In this document: piece after piece, positions 36,448 to 48,613 of the stretch
How positions within the stretch are numbered: the stretch's first letter is position 1
How the letters are laid out: each line of letters starts with the position of its first letter
DNA from: Ulota crispa
Lineage: Eukaryota; Streptophyta; Bryopsida; Orthotrichales; Orthotrichaceae
Assembly (NCBI GenBank): GCA_963920765.1
Contig: OY987245.1
Location: 14,958,727 to 15,022,726, forward strand
DNA: 64,000 bases
Reading direction: 5' to 3'
The notes under the pieces: generated by a model
Told to the model about the DNA's origin: nothing
Database searches by the model: none
Seen by the model: the letters and a program-made list of their open reading frames with translations, nothing else
Made by a program: the position numbers and the translations under genes

Positions 36448-37534
36448 CCCCTAAAGGCCCAAGTGGTCCCTTGAGGGCCAAGTGGGGTTTTGGGCATGTA
36501 CTTACAGCTAAATTACTTTATGTGATTTTTTTAACTTTAATGGGAGATGGGGAATTCAGAGATCTACGTGGGCATCAACTTTTTTTTTCATTCCGACATT
36601 TATTGCAGAAGTTATGCATGAATAACTGAAAAACAAGGGAGAATTGGGCAGCCCAAAAAAAATTGCAGCTTTTTTTCAAATAAAATTTTGAAATTGGTAC
36701 TTCATATTTATATATATGTGGGAAGCTTTGAATCATTCAATTCCGATTGATGAGAAAAAGTTATGAGAAGTTTTCCTTTGTGGATAGGTATGAGACTTCC
36801 AAACCTCCATTTCTTTAGCCTCTTGTAAAATTTGGTGCTTTACTTTTTTGAGCAATTTGTGTATGTTTTTTGACTTTTTTTTCCCAAATTGTAGTAGACT
36901 AAGATTCCTTGGTTTTCACCATTTGGATCAAAGGAATTTAGATTTATAAATTTCACATAAATCCTCCAATTTTGCCTAGTGTATATGCAAATTTCATTTC
37001 CTTACGGTATTGCAAGATTTTACGAAGTATGATTTACACCTCCAATTCATTTGAAAATTCTCCCACACATACCTAACTTGGTCTTCTACATGGGAAACTA
37101 ATTAACTACAAGAAAAAGACCTTTTTTTTAATAAGCACTATGACTACCGTGAGACAAATTGGACACATTTGGACACATTTAGTGTCCAATATGTCTCACA
37201 ATAGTCATAGTGCTTAGTCAAAAAAATGGTCTTTTTCTTGTAGTATAAAAACCCCATTTTTGCATAGAGCAATTTTTCTTTATTTAGGAGTGGTCAAAGG
37301 CTTTTGAAATTTTTGGGCAGCAGGGAAAAAAAGAAATGACTTCAGATGTCAATATCTCACTCCTCTACATCTAGAATGAGCTGATTTTTGTCCCACAAGT
37401 ACCTCCCATAGTCTAGGGCAAGATCATACAATTAGATTTCCAAAAAATACTTTTTTTCTACCATTCTACTTATTCCCCCAAAAGTGGCAATTTTTAGTGA
37501 CTTTCACCAAAAAAGAGGCTTGGGTCTTTAGGGG
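36448..37534 (+). mobile_element. TTAA-flanked element, about 0.9-1.0 kb subfamily, copy A
   Basis: TTAA lies at 36444-36447 and 37535-37538. The left end CCCCTAAAGGCCCAAGTGG and the right end GGCTTGGGTCTTTAGGGG are inverted repeats matching the family consensus CCCCTAAANGCCCAAGG. The 1087-bp span includes a 140-bp hairpin insertion at 37105-37244. The rest is homologous in reverse orientation to 43177-44541. No open frame long enough for a transposase is present. Confidence 0.75.
37105..37244. mobile_element. CACTA-like hairpin MITE nested in a TTAA element
   Basis: The segment is an almost perfect palindrome: ACTACAAGAAAAAGACC at the left and GGTCTTTTTCTTGTAGT at the right, with matching GCACTATGACTACCGTGAGA and TCTCACAATAGTCATAGTGC inside. 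ACTACAAGAAA ends are typical of CACTA (En/Spm) elements. A clean 3-bp target duplication is not seen here. The homologous element at 43177-44541 lacks this insertion. Confidence 0.75.
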
Positions 37535-37724
37535 TTAACTGCTGGGCCAAAGTGGAAAACTGGAGCTTCTTCATTTTACAAACAAGGTTCAAAAGTAAGA
37601 ATCTGCTCCCTATGTTGGAGTTGGTCATTTTCATTACCTTCTAGAATTCTGTGACTTAATCATGGTATTTTGAGAGCAATTACACTTGCCTTGCACAGCA
37701 AAGACGGAAAATGGCTTGTAAAAT

Positions 37725-38083
37725 CATTAAGAAAAATATAGGGCCTGAAGAAGGCCTTTAAAAACGAATCCAGCCCTCCGTTTTTTTGGTTCCCAATGTG
37801 GGGAACCAACCCTTGTTGATGGCATGAAAAAATTAATTAAAAAAATCCAAAACATCAAAAGAAAAAAAACAAAAAACAAAACAAAAAACAAAACAAAACA
37901 AAGACTTAGAAAAAACAAGAAATTTTTTTGATTTTTTTTAAAATTTAAAAAATTCAAAAAAACTTATGTGGCGTCAATGATGCCACATCAGCCTACGCAT
38001 ATATGATTTTATTGAAATTAGGTTCCCATGGCTAAGGACCCCCCAAACTTAGGGCCTTATTGGGGCCCATATTTTTCTTAATG
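37725..38083. mobile_element. Inverted-end element (CATTAAGAAAAATATRGGCC)
   Basis: The left end CATTAAGAAAAATATAGGGCC-like and the right end GGGCCCATATTTTTCTTAATG form a 20-bp inverted repeat. The interior has a long run of A-rich sequence with AACAAAAC units. It encodes nothing recognisable. Confidence 0.6.
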
Positions 38084-40040
38084 TATCAATTGGCAAATGT
38101 GTGGACTGAAATTTCAATACCATCAACACCTTGTCCTTTTGCACTTACTTTCCACGTTGCTTTAAGGTAGCAGCACCCATAAGCGCCATTGTCCCCATAA
38201 CTATCACCTCTAAAAAATTTTGGAAAATTTGTGGAAGTGAACAGATGTAAGTACAAGGATGTACAACATGTGAACATGAAACCTGGTGTTGGTATTAGGT
38301 GCAATTGCAGTCAGCTCTTTAAAAATATACAACTTCTTCTCACATTATCAAAATAACACATTTGAAAATTTAAGCTCATCATTTTTCTCTCCCTAACAAG
38401 ATCCTATAATTTGCTAGATGTTTATTAATAATCATCATGTTCAAAACCCTTAGTTTGATGGTTATGAGTGCTGCTACATTAGATGTAAATTGTGTCACTT
38501 TCCAATTGCTCTTTCCTTGCAAAAAGTGAGTGAACTATTCCTAATTGTCTTTCTTTCCCAATAGATCCTAAAATTGGATCACTTATGGTTGTGCAAAAAC
38601 AAGAAACAACACAAATTAACAATGGTGGCTTTAAGACGACCACAACAAACAATGACTAAAACATTGTTCCAAGAAAGGCAAGACACCATCTCTAAGGAAA
38701 TGCATGATTTGATACATGAAAGGTGGCGCTTGGAATTCATCCACCATTCAATTGTCTTTGTTCATAATGAATTTTGGTCAATAATTGGACCTGAATTTTT
38801 CCTTTTTGTTAGGTGGTAACTTAAAGACTATTGCGTTGCAAGCTCATTAGCAAAATTATAATCATGGATTTGAAAGGGGATTTGTTAATTTTGAAATAAC
38901 AATAACAAATACTAATACATCACAAGTAGTTAATTCCCAATTTTGTACACACACATTGTCATTTTAGCATACCAAGTTTTGGGCGGCTGCAAAAAAACAA
39001 TAAATCATGTACTCACTTGCATTCAATCACAAATATTTTAACATTTGCATAGCTTTTTGGAAGTTTTCTTTGGCAACTACAGTTCAGAAACTTCCAAACA
39101 TGCCTCCTTGAGACAAGATAAGTACCATTGGGCATTTAGGACTTAAGGAAAGGCCCAAAATATATGGAACTAGTCAAACTACATCCCAAGATTTTGTTTA
39201 AAAAGTGAAGTGCAAAAGCTCTAAATCCAAATGTGAGTTCAAACATCTTAATCCTTTAAGGATGTTGTTGTTTTGTACACCCTCTCTTGTGTTGTAGAGT
39301 CTTGGACATTAAGTCATTGTCCTTTTCAAGACCCCTCTCAATCATTCAATCCTTCATCAAATTAAATAGTGATTACATATTTGAAAAGCCAGCTCAAAGG
39401 GAAAAAATGTGTTACAACTTGAAAAGTAGATTATTCTTATTTCATACTTTTAGTCCATGCCAAATGCGATTTTGCACAAATGAGTATGCCATATTTAACC
39501 ACTTTTATCAACATTATCAACATCTTTGTGGCTTTTAACCATCTTTTAGAACTTGAAATTGTCTCAACTCAAACAAGCCTATTGTACATTGAGAATAGAT
39601 TGAGAATATACTAGTGGTAAATTGTTGACAAACTTGTAGTGATTTTAAAAGCATTTAATTCATACATGGATTCTTTTTTTTCAAAGGTTTTTTTTTCTAA
39701 AACTTCACTTTATTAGATTTACGTCAAAGTTTAGCAAAATTTGCTCCATTTTCTAAGATTTTCAAATATGTAATTAGTTTTAGATTTGGTAAAATATTGA
39801 TAGCGTGAGAAAATTATAAAAAAAGGACTACAGCTTATTGTCCACGACTATATTGATGGAGCACTTAGGTAGCACATGAATTTTGTTGGAGTTGTAAATT
39901 TCAGGCCAAGTCACAACACACTACTAGTCAACTAGGATATTTTTATGGAATTTTTGGCATTTGTCATAAAACCATTTCTTCAAGTAATAAATGGTCCTCA
40001 AATGATTACCACCACTCATTTTGGTAGGCAACATCCTTAA
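38084..40040. other. AT-rich spacer
   Basis: No gene is supported. The open frame at 38574-38819 has no splice context or codon bias. About 39860-40036 is a truncated inverted copy of the short TTAA subfamily (compare CATTTGTCATAAAACCATTT and TTTTGGTAGGCAACATCC with 32034-32272). Confidence 0.5.
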
Positions 40041-40415
40041 CCCCTAAATGCCCGGCAAGTCACCATAGTTGCCCCTTTGCGGTTGCTTTACAATGCTCTA
40101 CAACGGTGTGGCAAGTGCCCATCCATTATAATACTATTTCTAAAAGTTGTAGAAGTCAACAATGCATGTTGACCTCATTAAAATTGCAAGATGGGCAGCA
40201 TGAGACCTAACAACATGTCTTTGAATCTTCTTACAATTTGGACTACCTAAAAAAATGTGTACACCTAGTGAGGTTGTTTTTTTTGCCTTCCATGATAAAC
40301 CATGTCTTCATGATTACTTCTAAAATGAATTAGATAAAAATTGGTGGTTTTCTCCATCCTATAGAGTGTTTTTTCAAACTAGCTCACATTTCCCGTCCAG
40401 TTTGAAGTTTAAGGG
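40041..40415. mobile_element. TTAA-type element, 0.37-kb subfamily, copy 1
   Basis: The left side reads TTAA then CCCCTAAATGCCCGGCAAG. The right side reads GTTTAAGGG then TTAT, a one-base change from TTAA. The interior is homologous in direct orientation to 50875-51227 (CAACTATGCATG/CAACAATGCATG, TTTTTTGCCTTCCATGAT, CACTTCTAAAA). Confidence 0.6.
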
Positions 40416-41122
40416 TTATGGCATTAACTTCCATCTTTTGATGGTACATCTTTAAGGTGGAAGCACCCATTGCCACCAACATTCCATACCCAACCAGTAG
40501 GATGTGCTATTTCTATCATGAGCAAGGAAAGGTGCTATAAAATGAGTATTTTTTGTCCTTTTCAAGGTTGGGGCCACTTAAATCATGCCACATGTCCCGA
40601 AGTGAGGTAGAAAATATTGAGCTGAAAAACAATTTGGTTATTATTTGAATTGCGTGAGTCTAGACATTGGCAATGGGTCTGGAACACTTTTTGACTCCCA
40701 AAATTCATAGTAATTTTAGTTTTGCAAACAAAATTATGAAGAATTTGCAATCTCAATATTTATTATCTTCCTACATGGAAAAACATTTGTTGCCTCAAAA
40801 CTCTTTGTAAGGTATGTACACCTTTCTCAGACTGGTCCCCAATGCCGACTGCTATTGTCAAAACTATGTTTGTGGTGTTCACCACTCACTGAGAATCCAA
40901 AGTGGAGCAAGGAATGCCACTCGCACAAACAAATCTTACCACATGTCAATTTATGAGCTAGTTTGGGGTGGTTGGGATTAGAACCATCAAGTGCCATTAT
41001 AGGAACACATCTAAGCAGTTTCAAGGTTAGTGTAAAGTTGCTTTTAGGGACCTTATGAGTTGCAAGTTTGCCATTTAATCTAAAATAATCTAAAATAAAA
41101 TTTTCTACAAAAATGACGTTCC

Positions 41123-41296
41123 CACTGGAAGAAACCCGTGTTTTTTATAACAGATTTTTTTGGACGTCCACTTGTTTCTATGTTACAATTGATGGTCAAA
41201 CTAACATCTTGATGTTATGTTTGATGTCATTATTAACATGAAAACAAGTGGACGTCCAAAAAAATCTATTATAAAAAACACGAGTTTCTTCTTGTG
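41123..41296. mobile_element. CACTA-type MITE with perfect TSD (TCC)
   Basis: The 174-bp element starts CACTGGAAGAAACCCGTG and ends CACGAGTTTCTTCTTGTG. It is flanked on both sides by TCC (41120-41122, 41297-41299). Internal arms TGGACGTCCACTTG and CAAGTGGACGTCCA continue the palindrome. The copy at 47840-48013 has exactly the same length. Confidence 0.88.
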
Positions 41297-43176
41297 TCCA
41301 TGATAGCTTGTTGAAAGGCTAATTCTACAAATTCTTTTTGTGAATTTCTCGAGGCCTTGCGGTACCCTCAAACCCTTAAACAATTAGTTAAGGGTGTACA
41401 TACCTTAGTTTCTTGCAAAATTGCTTTAAGTTATTGGATATGGATGCTTCCACCTTAACCCTCGAGCGCCCCACCTACTAGAGTATGGTCTCCCAAAATC
41501 AAACTTTCCACAAAATCAAGTCCAAATCAAAAGTGTACTTCCCGGTAAACTATACTTGATTTAGGGTATGATACTACTCTCATGCCACATAGTAGGCGAT
41601 GGGGTTTCACCACTTGTATAAGCAAGGATTGTGCAAGTGAAGTACAACAATAGTATGCTAGAACTTCATTTCATGCAGTTTAGGGTTTAGATAAGAGGAT
41701 AGAGACCACCAGCTATAGTCGGTTCCATACCTTTAGGGGTGTTTTGGCACGCATGCCTCAAACTGGAGAAGGGTTTTGCAAGTGGACCACCGAAAGCGGT
41801 GCCCTTGGGGAGGTCAAAGCCATAGCCGTACCTGTACCCCATCTATTGTCCACCATGCCGTGTGAGCCTTGCAACTTTGGGCCTTTAAAAAAGCACCTTG
41901 TGGATATCAGAACATCACCAAATTTGGCAACAAGCAAGATACTTGTAAATTGCACCCCATGCTTAGATTTCATCAAAAGGAGCCTCTAAGGCATAAATTT
42001 TTGCATCCATAGCCACACACCCCCCAAATTGGCCGGTTGCCACATAGTCAACTATACTTTGACTATTATAATCTCCAAAATGGTGCGGTTAAAAATTTTG
42101 CAAATTTCTAGTCGGACTCGGGTGCATCAAAGACCCTTTCTACTATTTTAGCGGTGAATCCTCCCCAATCTAAATTCCTAGTTAGGGGCATACAATAGTG
42201 GTAGTCACGGTTGGCGTGAGATTGAGATTTCCGTGAAGATTGAGAAATGGCTAAGCAATTGTAGGAGCCAATGGAAGCACTTCTTCATGGAAGGAGGTGT
42301 GACACCCCTTTTGTGGGTGATGGAGGATGAAGAGTGAAAGAATGGAGAATGTTTTACTTAGAGGAAGGCAGCACGGCCACCAATTGCAGGAGCAGAAAAA
42401 GCAAGGGTCAAAAGTAGTTCACGAGTAAGTAAATGGTAAGAGTTCTCACACAAAAAAATTCTCAGGTCATTTCTACACGCTTGGGAGACAAAAAAAAAAT
42501 TCTCAATCTTCACAGAACTGGCCTTGTGCCAGTCGCGCACAGCTCAACACATAGATTTTCTGTGAAGATTGAGAAAACGGAAACTCAACCGTGACTACCA
42601 CTAAAGTTTTTGTGTGAACAAAGGGATCATTTTCTCATCCTGGCTCCATTAACGAGGAGTCAGGACCGTTAAAGTCCTTTAGCGTGAGATAAAGCGATCT
42701 CCCACCTTGGCCATCCTGCTTCTGATGAAGCACTCCGAGTCTCCGAGTGTCTAATCCTACGGCAGGCAGAGCATCTCCAGAGATTCCTCTGCAACTATTG
42801 CATTATTGCTACAGTAGGTTACCTTCAATTATTGCCCCAGTCCTGCACCCCAACTCCTACCAGCTCACGGACAATATCGCTTCTGTTCACACCACAATTG
42901 TTTATCTTAGAGCATCTCCGGAAATTCCTCAGCAACTCCTGCATTATTGCTATGGTACCTCCAAATTGGAGGTATTTGTGTTTTATTTTCTAACCAATGG
43001 CTGTGTGGCATTATTTGGAAATAGTTTGTAGCTTGCTGGCTTCATCCCTATGTTGATTGGAGTTGAAAGAGGTCCCTATGCATGGAGTTTTGCAATATTA
43101 TGGGATTATTTTTATAGGCAAAAATTGTTTACTGGTTTTTTTTGAAAATATCCAAATAACCATTGGCACTACTTAA
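41297..43176. other. Spacer with minor repeats
   Basis: No gene is supported. A possible TTAA-type remnant spans 41459-41739 (left TTAA then CCCTCGAGCGCCCC; right ACCTTTAGGGG without TTAA). An inverted-end element lies at 42196-42602. Two direct copies of a 50-bp segment (GAGCATCTCC... TTGCATTATTGCTA) lie at about 42770-42815 and 42910-42957. The phrase ACAATATCGCTTCTGTTCAC occurs at about 42870 and again at about 45440. Confidence 0.45.
42196..42602. mobile_element. Element with inverted ends TAGTGGTAGTCACGGTTG
   Basis: The left end TAGTGGTAGTCACGGTTGGC is matched by the right end CAACCGTGACTACCACTA in reverse complement. GTGAAGATTGAGAAA also occurs near both ends, in direct orientation. 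The 407-bp interior has no coding content. Confidence 0.6.
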
Positions 43177-44541
43177 CTCTCGAAGGACTGAGCTCTTTTT
43201 AATGCAAAAGTCATTGAAATTGCCACTTCTAGTGCCCTAAATAGAAAGGTAGACTTTTCTTTTTCTTTTTTTAAAAATAAATCCAGCCGTGAGATCCTAC
43301 CCTAGACTATGGGAGGTATTTACGGGAAAAAAATCAGCTCATTCTAGAGGTAGATGAGTGAGATATTGACATGTGAAGTGCAAAAAAAACTTTTTTCTCC
43401 TTTGCCCAAAACTTTTAGAAGCCTTTGACCTCTCCTAAATCAAAATAATTGCTCTATGCAAAGTTCAGGTTTATTTTTTTCATGTAGAAGACCAAGTTAG
43501 GTATGTGTGAGAGAATTTTCAAACAAATTGGAGGTGTGAATCATACTTTGTAAAATCTTACAAAGCCGTAAGGCCATGAAATTTGCAAATACACTAGGCA
43601 AAATTGGAGGATTTATGTAAATTTCAGAAATCTGAATTACTTTGATCCAAATGGTAGAAACCAAGGAATCATAGTCTACTACAACTTAGAAATAAATAAA
43701 GTCAAAAAAATAAATTAACGTACCAAATTTCACAAGGGGCAAAAGGAATGGAGACTTGGGAGTTCAATATCTACCCACAAATTAAAACTTCTCATTCATC
43801 AATAAAAATTAAATGATTAAAAGCTTCCCACACATATAAAAGTCTAAAGAACAAATTTTGGATTTTGTTTATTTTAGCAAGGATTGCCTGCCCTCCTCCT
43901 GTTTTTCAGAAATTCACGCATAACGTCTTCAATAAATGCTGGAATGAAGAAAAAATTAGATGCGCACATACATCTTTGAATTCCCCACCACCTTCCAAAG
44001 TTTCAAAAAATTCATAAAATTTGGGGGAAATTACAAATAGGGGCATGAAAACGTAAAATATTACAAATAGTGAAATAGGGGAGCAGTTTCAAAATAATTA
44101 CAAATAAGGGCATGATTTCAAAAAAAGCTATAATTTTTTGTAATTTTTTATTGGTTTGGACACTGGTTGACTTAGACATATCACATTACATGTTAGTCAA
44201 CTTCCAAAAAACTTAAAAGTCTCTTCAAATCAAGCCTAAATAAAGTAATTTTAGTATAGGAAATAGCAATTTTTGAAGACTTTTAAGTCTTTTGGAAGTT
44301 AGCTAACATTTATTGGGATATGTCTAAGTCAACCAATGTCCTAAGCAAACAAAAATTACAAAAAACTACAACTTTTTTTGAAATTGTGCCCCTATTTATA
44401 ATTATTTTATAACTGCGCCCCTATTTGTAATATTTTATGTTTTCATGCCCCTATTTGTAATTTCCCCTAAAATTTGATTTAAACATAGTTACATGCCCAA
44501 GGTCCCATTTGTCCCCTGAATGGACAATAGTCCTTTAGGGG
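43177..44541 (-). mobile_element. TTAA-flanked element, about 0.9-1.0 kb subfamily, copy B (inverted)
   Basis: TTAA lies at 43173-43176 and 44542-44545. The left end is CTCTCGAAGGAC and the right end TCCTTTAGGGG. Most of its length matches 36448-37534 in reverse complement, for example AGCTTCCCACACATAT against ATATATGTGGGAAGCT. It carries a 444-bp Mutator-type insertion (44024-44467) that copy A lacks. Subtracting the insertions, the two copies are about 0.91 and 0.95 kb. Confidence 0.75.
44024..44467. mobile_element. Mutator-type foldback MITE with perfect 9-bp TSD
   Basis: The element begins GGGGAAATTACAAATAGGGG and ends with its inverse (CCCCTATTTGTAATTTCCCC). The arms run about 200 bp each and meet near the centre. 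The 9-bp sequence TAAAATTTG flanks it exactly on both sides (44015-44023 and 44468-44476). Long inverted arms with a 9-bp duplication are the signature of Mutator-like non-autonomous elements. Confidence 0.92.
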
Positions 44542-44760
44542 TTAATAATTGCATGGAATTAGATTAAGCAATATCCCAAATAAATATAAAATGATGCCAT
44601 CAATTTTCAATATGGTGAGAATTTTATGAGCCTTGACCGTAATGCAATTTTTATTATTGCAATTTGGCATTTTTTGAGTTTATTTCCCCCATTTTTTTTC
44701 TGTAGGCTGGAAGGTTTTTTTTTTTTTTTTTTTTTTTTTGAGGCTGCAAGTGAACCTTAA

Positions 44761-45401
44761 CCCCTAAATCCCCAAGGCCTTTTTGGGCTTTTTAGAGTTT
44801 TCATGATATATGACAATCAACCAGTCTTTCCAAAAATCTCATCAACATTTTTAAATTGTAACCATACTAACTTAAACTAGACATGTTAGAGATTGCATGG
44901 AAAAAGAAAACACAACAAAATCATTTATAGTTTGAGAGATATAATGTTTGAACATGAGGGTGTTAAAACTGTAAAAGCAACTTGAAGTCTTCCAATCCTC
45001 ATTTCACATGTCATGTCTAAAAATTTGGCCACTAAAAAAATATGAGCTTTTAGGTCATTACATGTCTAAGCTCAATCAATTTATGGCTTTCAATATCAAT
45101 TCCTACCATGTTTTTAAATGAATTTCTAATGTGGATTTCCTCCAAGCTCTAGTGTATTTGAGGCTCATTTTCAAGATTTCACAACACTAGAAAACTCAAG
45201 ATTGGAGTGGACACCCTTGTACAAAATCTTGAGTAGAAAAATTATCAAAATTTATTTTCAAAATTAGATTTTTGATATTATAAATAGACTTCAAAACAAA
45301 CTTGTATTGGAAAAAATTACCGAAAATAATGTTTTAATAAGGTTTTATTCATCTTCAAATTTTTTTAAACATCCAAATTGAGTGCCTTGGGCATATAGGG
45401 G
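44761..45401. mobile_element. TTAA-flanked element, 641 bp
   Basis: TTAA lies at 44757-44760 and 45402-45405. The left end CCCCTAAATCCCCAAGGCC and the right end GTGCCTTGGGCATATAGGGG are inverted repeats over about 19 bp, among the clearest examples of the family consensus. The interior is AT-rich and non-coding. Confidence 0.8.
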
Positions 45402-47036
45402 TTAAAGTGCCCAAAAAAAAAACCCTGCAACACATCTACAATATCGCTTCTGTTCACACCACAGTTAATTTTCTTAATTTCGGTGACAAACAGCATAAAC
45501 TTTTTTTAAGAGGATATTTGGGCAGTATGTTCTTCCTTTTCAGAGGAGACAAATTCGCTGAATTTCGCTGTGAATTTCCCCCACGGATTTTGAGATAATA
45601 TCGCTAGTTTTGAATAAATGTAAACTATCATTGACGAGGAAATAAGTTTTCATCCATATTTTGCATATGGCATTCATGATTTTAGAGGTAAATAGCTTTG
45701 TCACTACGGTAAGAGTCACTTTAGCACTACCAAATCGAATGAAAGAAATACCTTTAGTCCACACTCCATGTAAGAGTATCCGCACCCAGAAATAAAATAG
45801 AGTCTCTAAACACCCAAGGCAAGCTTCACTTTGTGGCATAAGGTATAAGCACCCAAATGCGACACTTACCTCAGATGTGGTAATCTGGATGGTTTTTTGA
45901 GAATGTAACCGCATGTGCTTGTTAGGAAATGGGTATAGATTCAAGTAAAATTGTTTTCAAATTTTTTTGAGATTGTATGAATAAACTATGAATTGTTGAA
46001 AGTAACTCCCAAGATTCATCTATTGTGTACACTAAACCCCTGAAAAAGCAACAACAACAAGATCATGTTATGACAACAAAAAGAGCATGTCACACCTAAT
46101 CAAAAATTGCCACCTACACAATAACTATTCTCTTATGTCAACTTGCGTGTCTAATTTAGGTGCATTTGTGTCTTGTTTGGGTGCAAATCTATCTACTTTA
46201 GGTTTAATTTTAGATGTCAGAGAACGGCTGGTTTTGCAATTGGGTGCTCCTACCTTATCCCATTGTTGTTGCTCTAGCTTTGTTTTTGACCTGAGGCTTG
46301 TTAAATTTTGTCATTTGTGCACAAATGTTGAGAGCCTAAGCATTCAATGAGCACGCTCCAAACCTAGATTTTTGTTTTGTCTATTTCTAACCATGATTGA
46401 CAATTGCAAAACATGGTAACACCAAATTAGGTAAATTAAGAAAAACAAAAGGACCATTTTGTACTCCACCTTAATTCCACATACAATAAATGTATGGCAT
46501 AGTTATTTCTCAAAGTTATAATTATCAAAATTCTTGGAGGTAATGTATATCATGGTGGAAATAGTGAAAGTCCCATAATGTAGCTTTTTCCCCAATTTAC
46601 CTAATATGGTATTTGGTTGAGATATATGATCAAGTGCTTGCATGTTGGAAGAGAGAGTTGTCTAAGTGAGCCAAGCTAGAAGATGGGGTGATACAACCAA
46701 TTCAAGGGCAACAATAATAACTTCAAAACAAAATGACGTCCGCTTCATGCTATGATTCTCCAAGTCAAGAAGGCATGAGATTGAATGTCCAAACCTTGTT
46801 GAGAGGCCAAAGAAATGTGTTGAAAATAAGCAATAAAATGTAATTTTAAAATCCTTAGCTAACCTCAATTGGGGTTTCCAAAAAAGAAGCCCAAAATCCA
46901 AACACATAACATTTGTTAGATCTTCCAATTTAGTAAATGGGATCTTCTTAATTTTTGATTATTTTATTGAAAAGTATTGACAACTGCTAAATCATGATTT
47001 GGCTCTTCATTTTTGCTTGACCCAAACTTTTTTTAA

Positions 47037-47277
47037 CCCCTGAGCGCTCAAGCCATATTCACTCAAATCCATACCCTTGTGTACTTAGTTCAATAAAATT
47101 ATTACCTAAGTAGAGTCAAATAGCTTGAATTTTTTTTGAGTGGTAGTAGACACATGCCTAAAGGTACATGAAAAAGTACAAGTCCTTTGACTTTACCATT
47201 AAGAAGAGTATAAGAGTCAAACATGGACATTTTTCAAAACTGAGCGCCCCATTTTGAGGTCCTAGGGCACTTGGGGG
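47037..47277. mobile_element. TTAA-type element, 241 bp
   Basis: The left side is TTAA (47033-47036) then CCCCTGAGCGCTCAAGCC. The right side is GGTCCTAGGGCACTTGGGGG then TCAA, one base from TTAA. The ends agree with the family consensus. Interior copies of GAGCGCYC near both ends extend the symmetry. Confidence 0.6.
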
Positions 47278-47839
47278 TCAAGAGGCCAATGCTTTGGATG
47301 AAAAGAGATGTATAGTTTAAAAAGCAACAAATTTTGGATGTTGGCCTCTAATGTGAAGGACTGAGAGACCAAAATCTTGGTTTCCAGCAATTTGATTGGT
47401 GGAAATTGACGGCCTCCTACCTTTGACCATAGTGTGAAGTAACCATGACTAAATCTATCTTAATGCATCCTGTTTTTTGTGCCTGGGTGCGGATTAAAGT
47501 TCAAGAAGAATCGACAGCTACGGTAGTTTGCTTGTGAATGGACCAGCTAAGCAAAAGTGTGCTTCTGTGGAGAAATCAGGGCAACTTGTTTAAATAGAAA
47601 TATTTTTGGTAGAAAGCCAAAGAAGAGACAATTGTGTGGCCATTTATTTTGAAATTTTTTGGGTTAGTACAAATTAACTACAATTTATCAAAGCCAAAAA
47701 ACATAAGGTAGCTATTCTTGATCAGAGGTGGTAGCATTCATGATGCCAAGGCTGCTTGTAAATGTAGCACATGAGTCCTAAAAGCGACCACTATAAAGCC
47801 AAGAATGCTCCAATAAGGCTCTTAAAGCGTGCAAGCACC

Positions 47840-48013
47840 CACTAGAAGAAACTTGTGTTTTTTATAATGGATTTTTTTGGACATCCGCTTGTTTTCATGT
47901 TAATAATGACATTAAACATAACATCAAGATGTTAGTTTGAACATCAATTGTAACATAGAAACAAGTGGACATCCAAAAAAGTATGTTATAAAAAATACAA
48001 GTTTCTTTTAGTG
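47840..48013. mobile_element. CACTA-type MITE with perfect TSD (ACC)
   Basis: The 174-bp element starts CACTAGAAGAAACTTGTG and ends ACAAGTTTCTTTTAGTG. ACC flanks both sides (47837-47839, 48014-48016). It has the same length and interior as 41123-41296 (ACATCAAGATGTTAGTTT against its inverse). Confidence 0.88.
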
Positions 48014-48390
48014 ACCCATTCCATATTCTAATACTCAAATCATGATTGAGAACAAGTTTTCATTTATTTTAGTATGACAAATATCTATATTTTATTGAAA
48101 GACAAACCTCAACACAATTATGACCAATATGCACACACAAAAATGGCTCATATCACTCTCTTAACTCTTAAAGGACCAAGGAGCCCTTTGCCAATACAAT
48201 ATTTGGTATTTTCTTATATTTGGAATGCATCCACACCTTTATTACATTTGAGATCAACAAAGAAGTTAGAATATAGATCATTGCAGTTCTAGCGAGCTAG
48301 CCAAGATCCCAAATTAAATTTTTTTATTGGTGGCAAATGCCAATTATACAGTAGCGTATATACTATATAATACGTAGAGCGGTCCTTTAA

Positions 48391-48613
48391 CCCTTGAACG
48401 GCCCCAATGCCCTTTGCGGCCATATGTACGGACGTATATGCAGACGTATTTGAGCTACTCTGAGGGCTTTTCAAAAAAATTATGCACCCACCATCATACA
48501 ATCCTTCAATATGTATGGTTGTAACACTTAATTTCCAACTAATTCAAACTTGTAAATATTGATTGCGATCGTATTTGACACCGTAGCTCCAGAACCCAAG
48601 GGCCCTTTAGGGG
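48391..48613. mobile_element. TTAA-flanked element, 223 bp
   Basis: TTAA lies at 48387-48390 and 48614-48617. The left end is CCCTTGAACGGCCCC and the right end AAGGGCCCTTTAGGGG. Immediately beyond the right TTAA is GGGTTAAG, so a second TTAA lies 3 bp further out. Confidence 0.7.

Noticed and set aside
37727-37957. Phe/Leu-rich minus-strand frame
   Set aside because: It is produced by a long A-rich tract inside an inverted-end element; the composition explains it fully.
45540-45944. 134-codon minus-strand frame in the repeat island
   Set aside because: No motif, no codon bias and no splice-supported neighbours; frames of this length are expected by chance in 25 kb.
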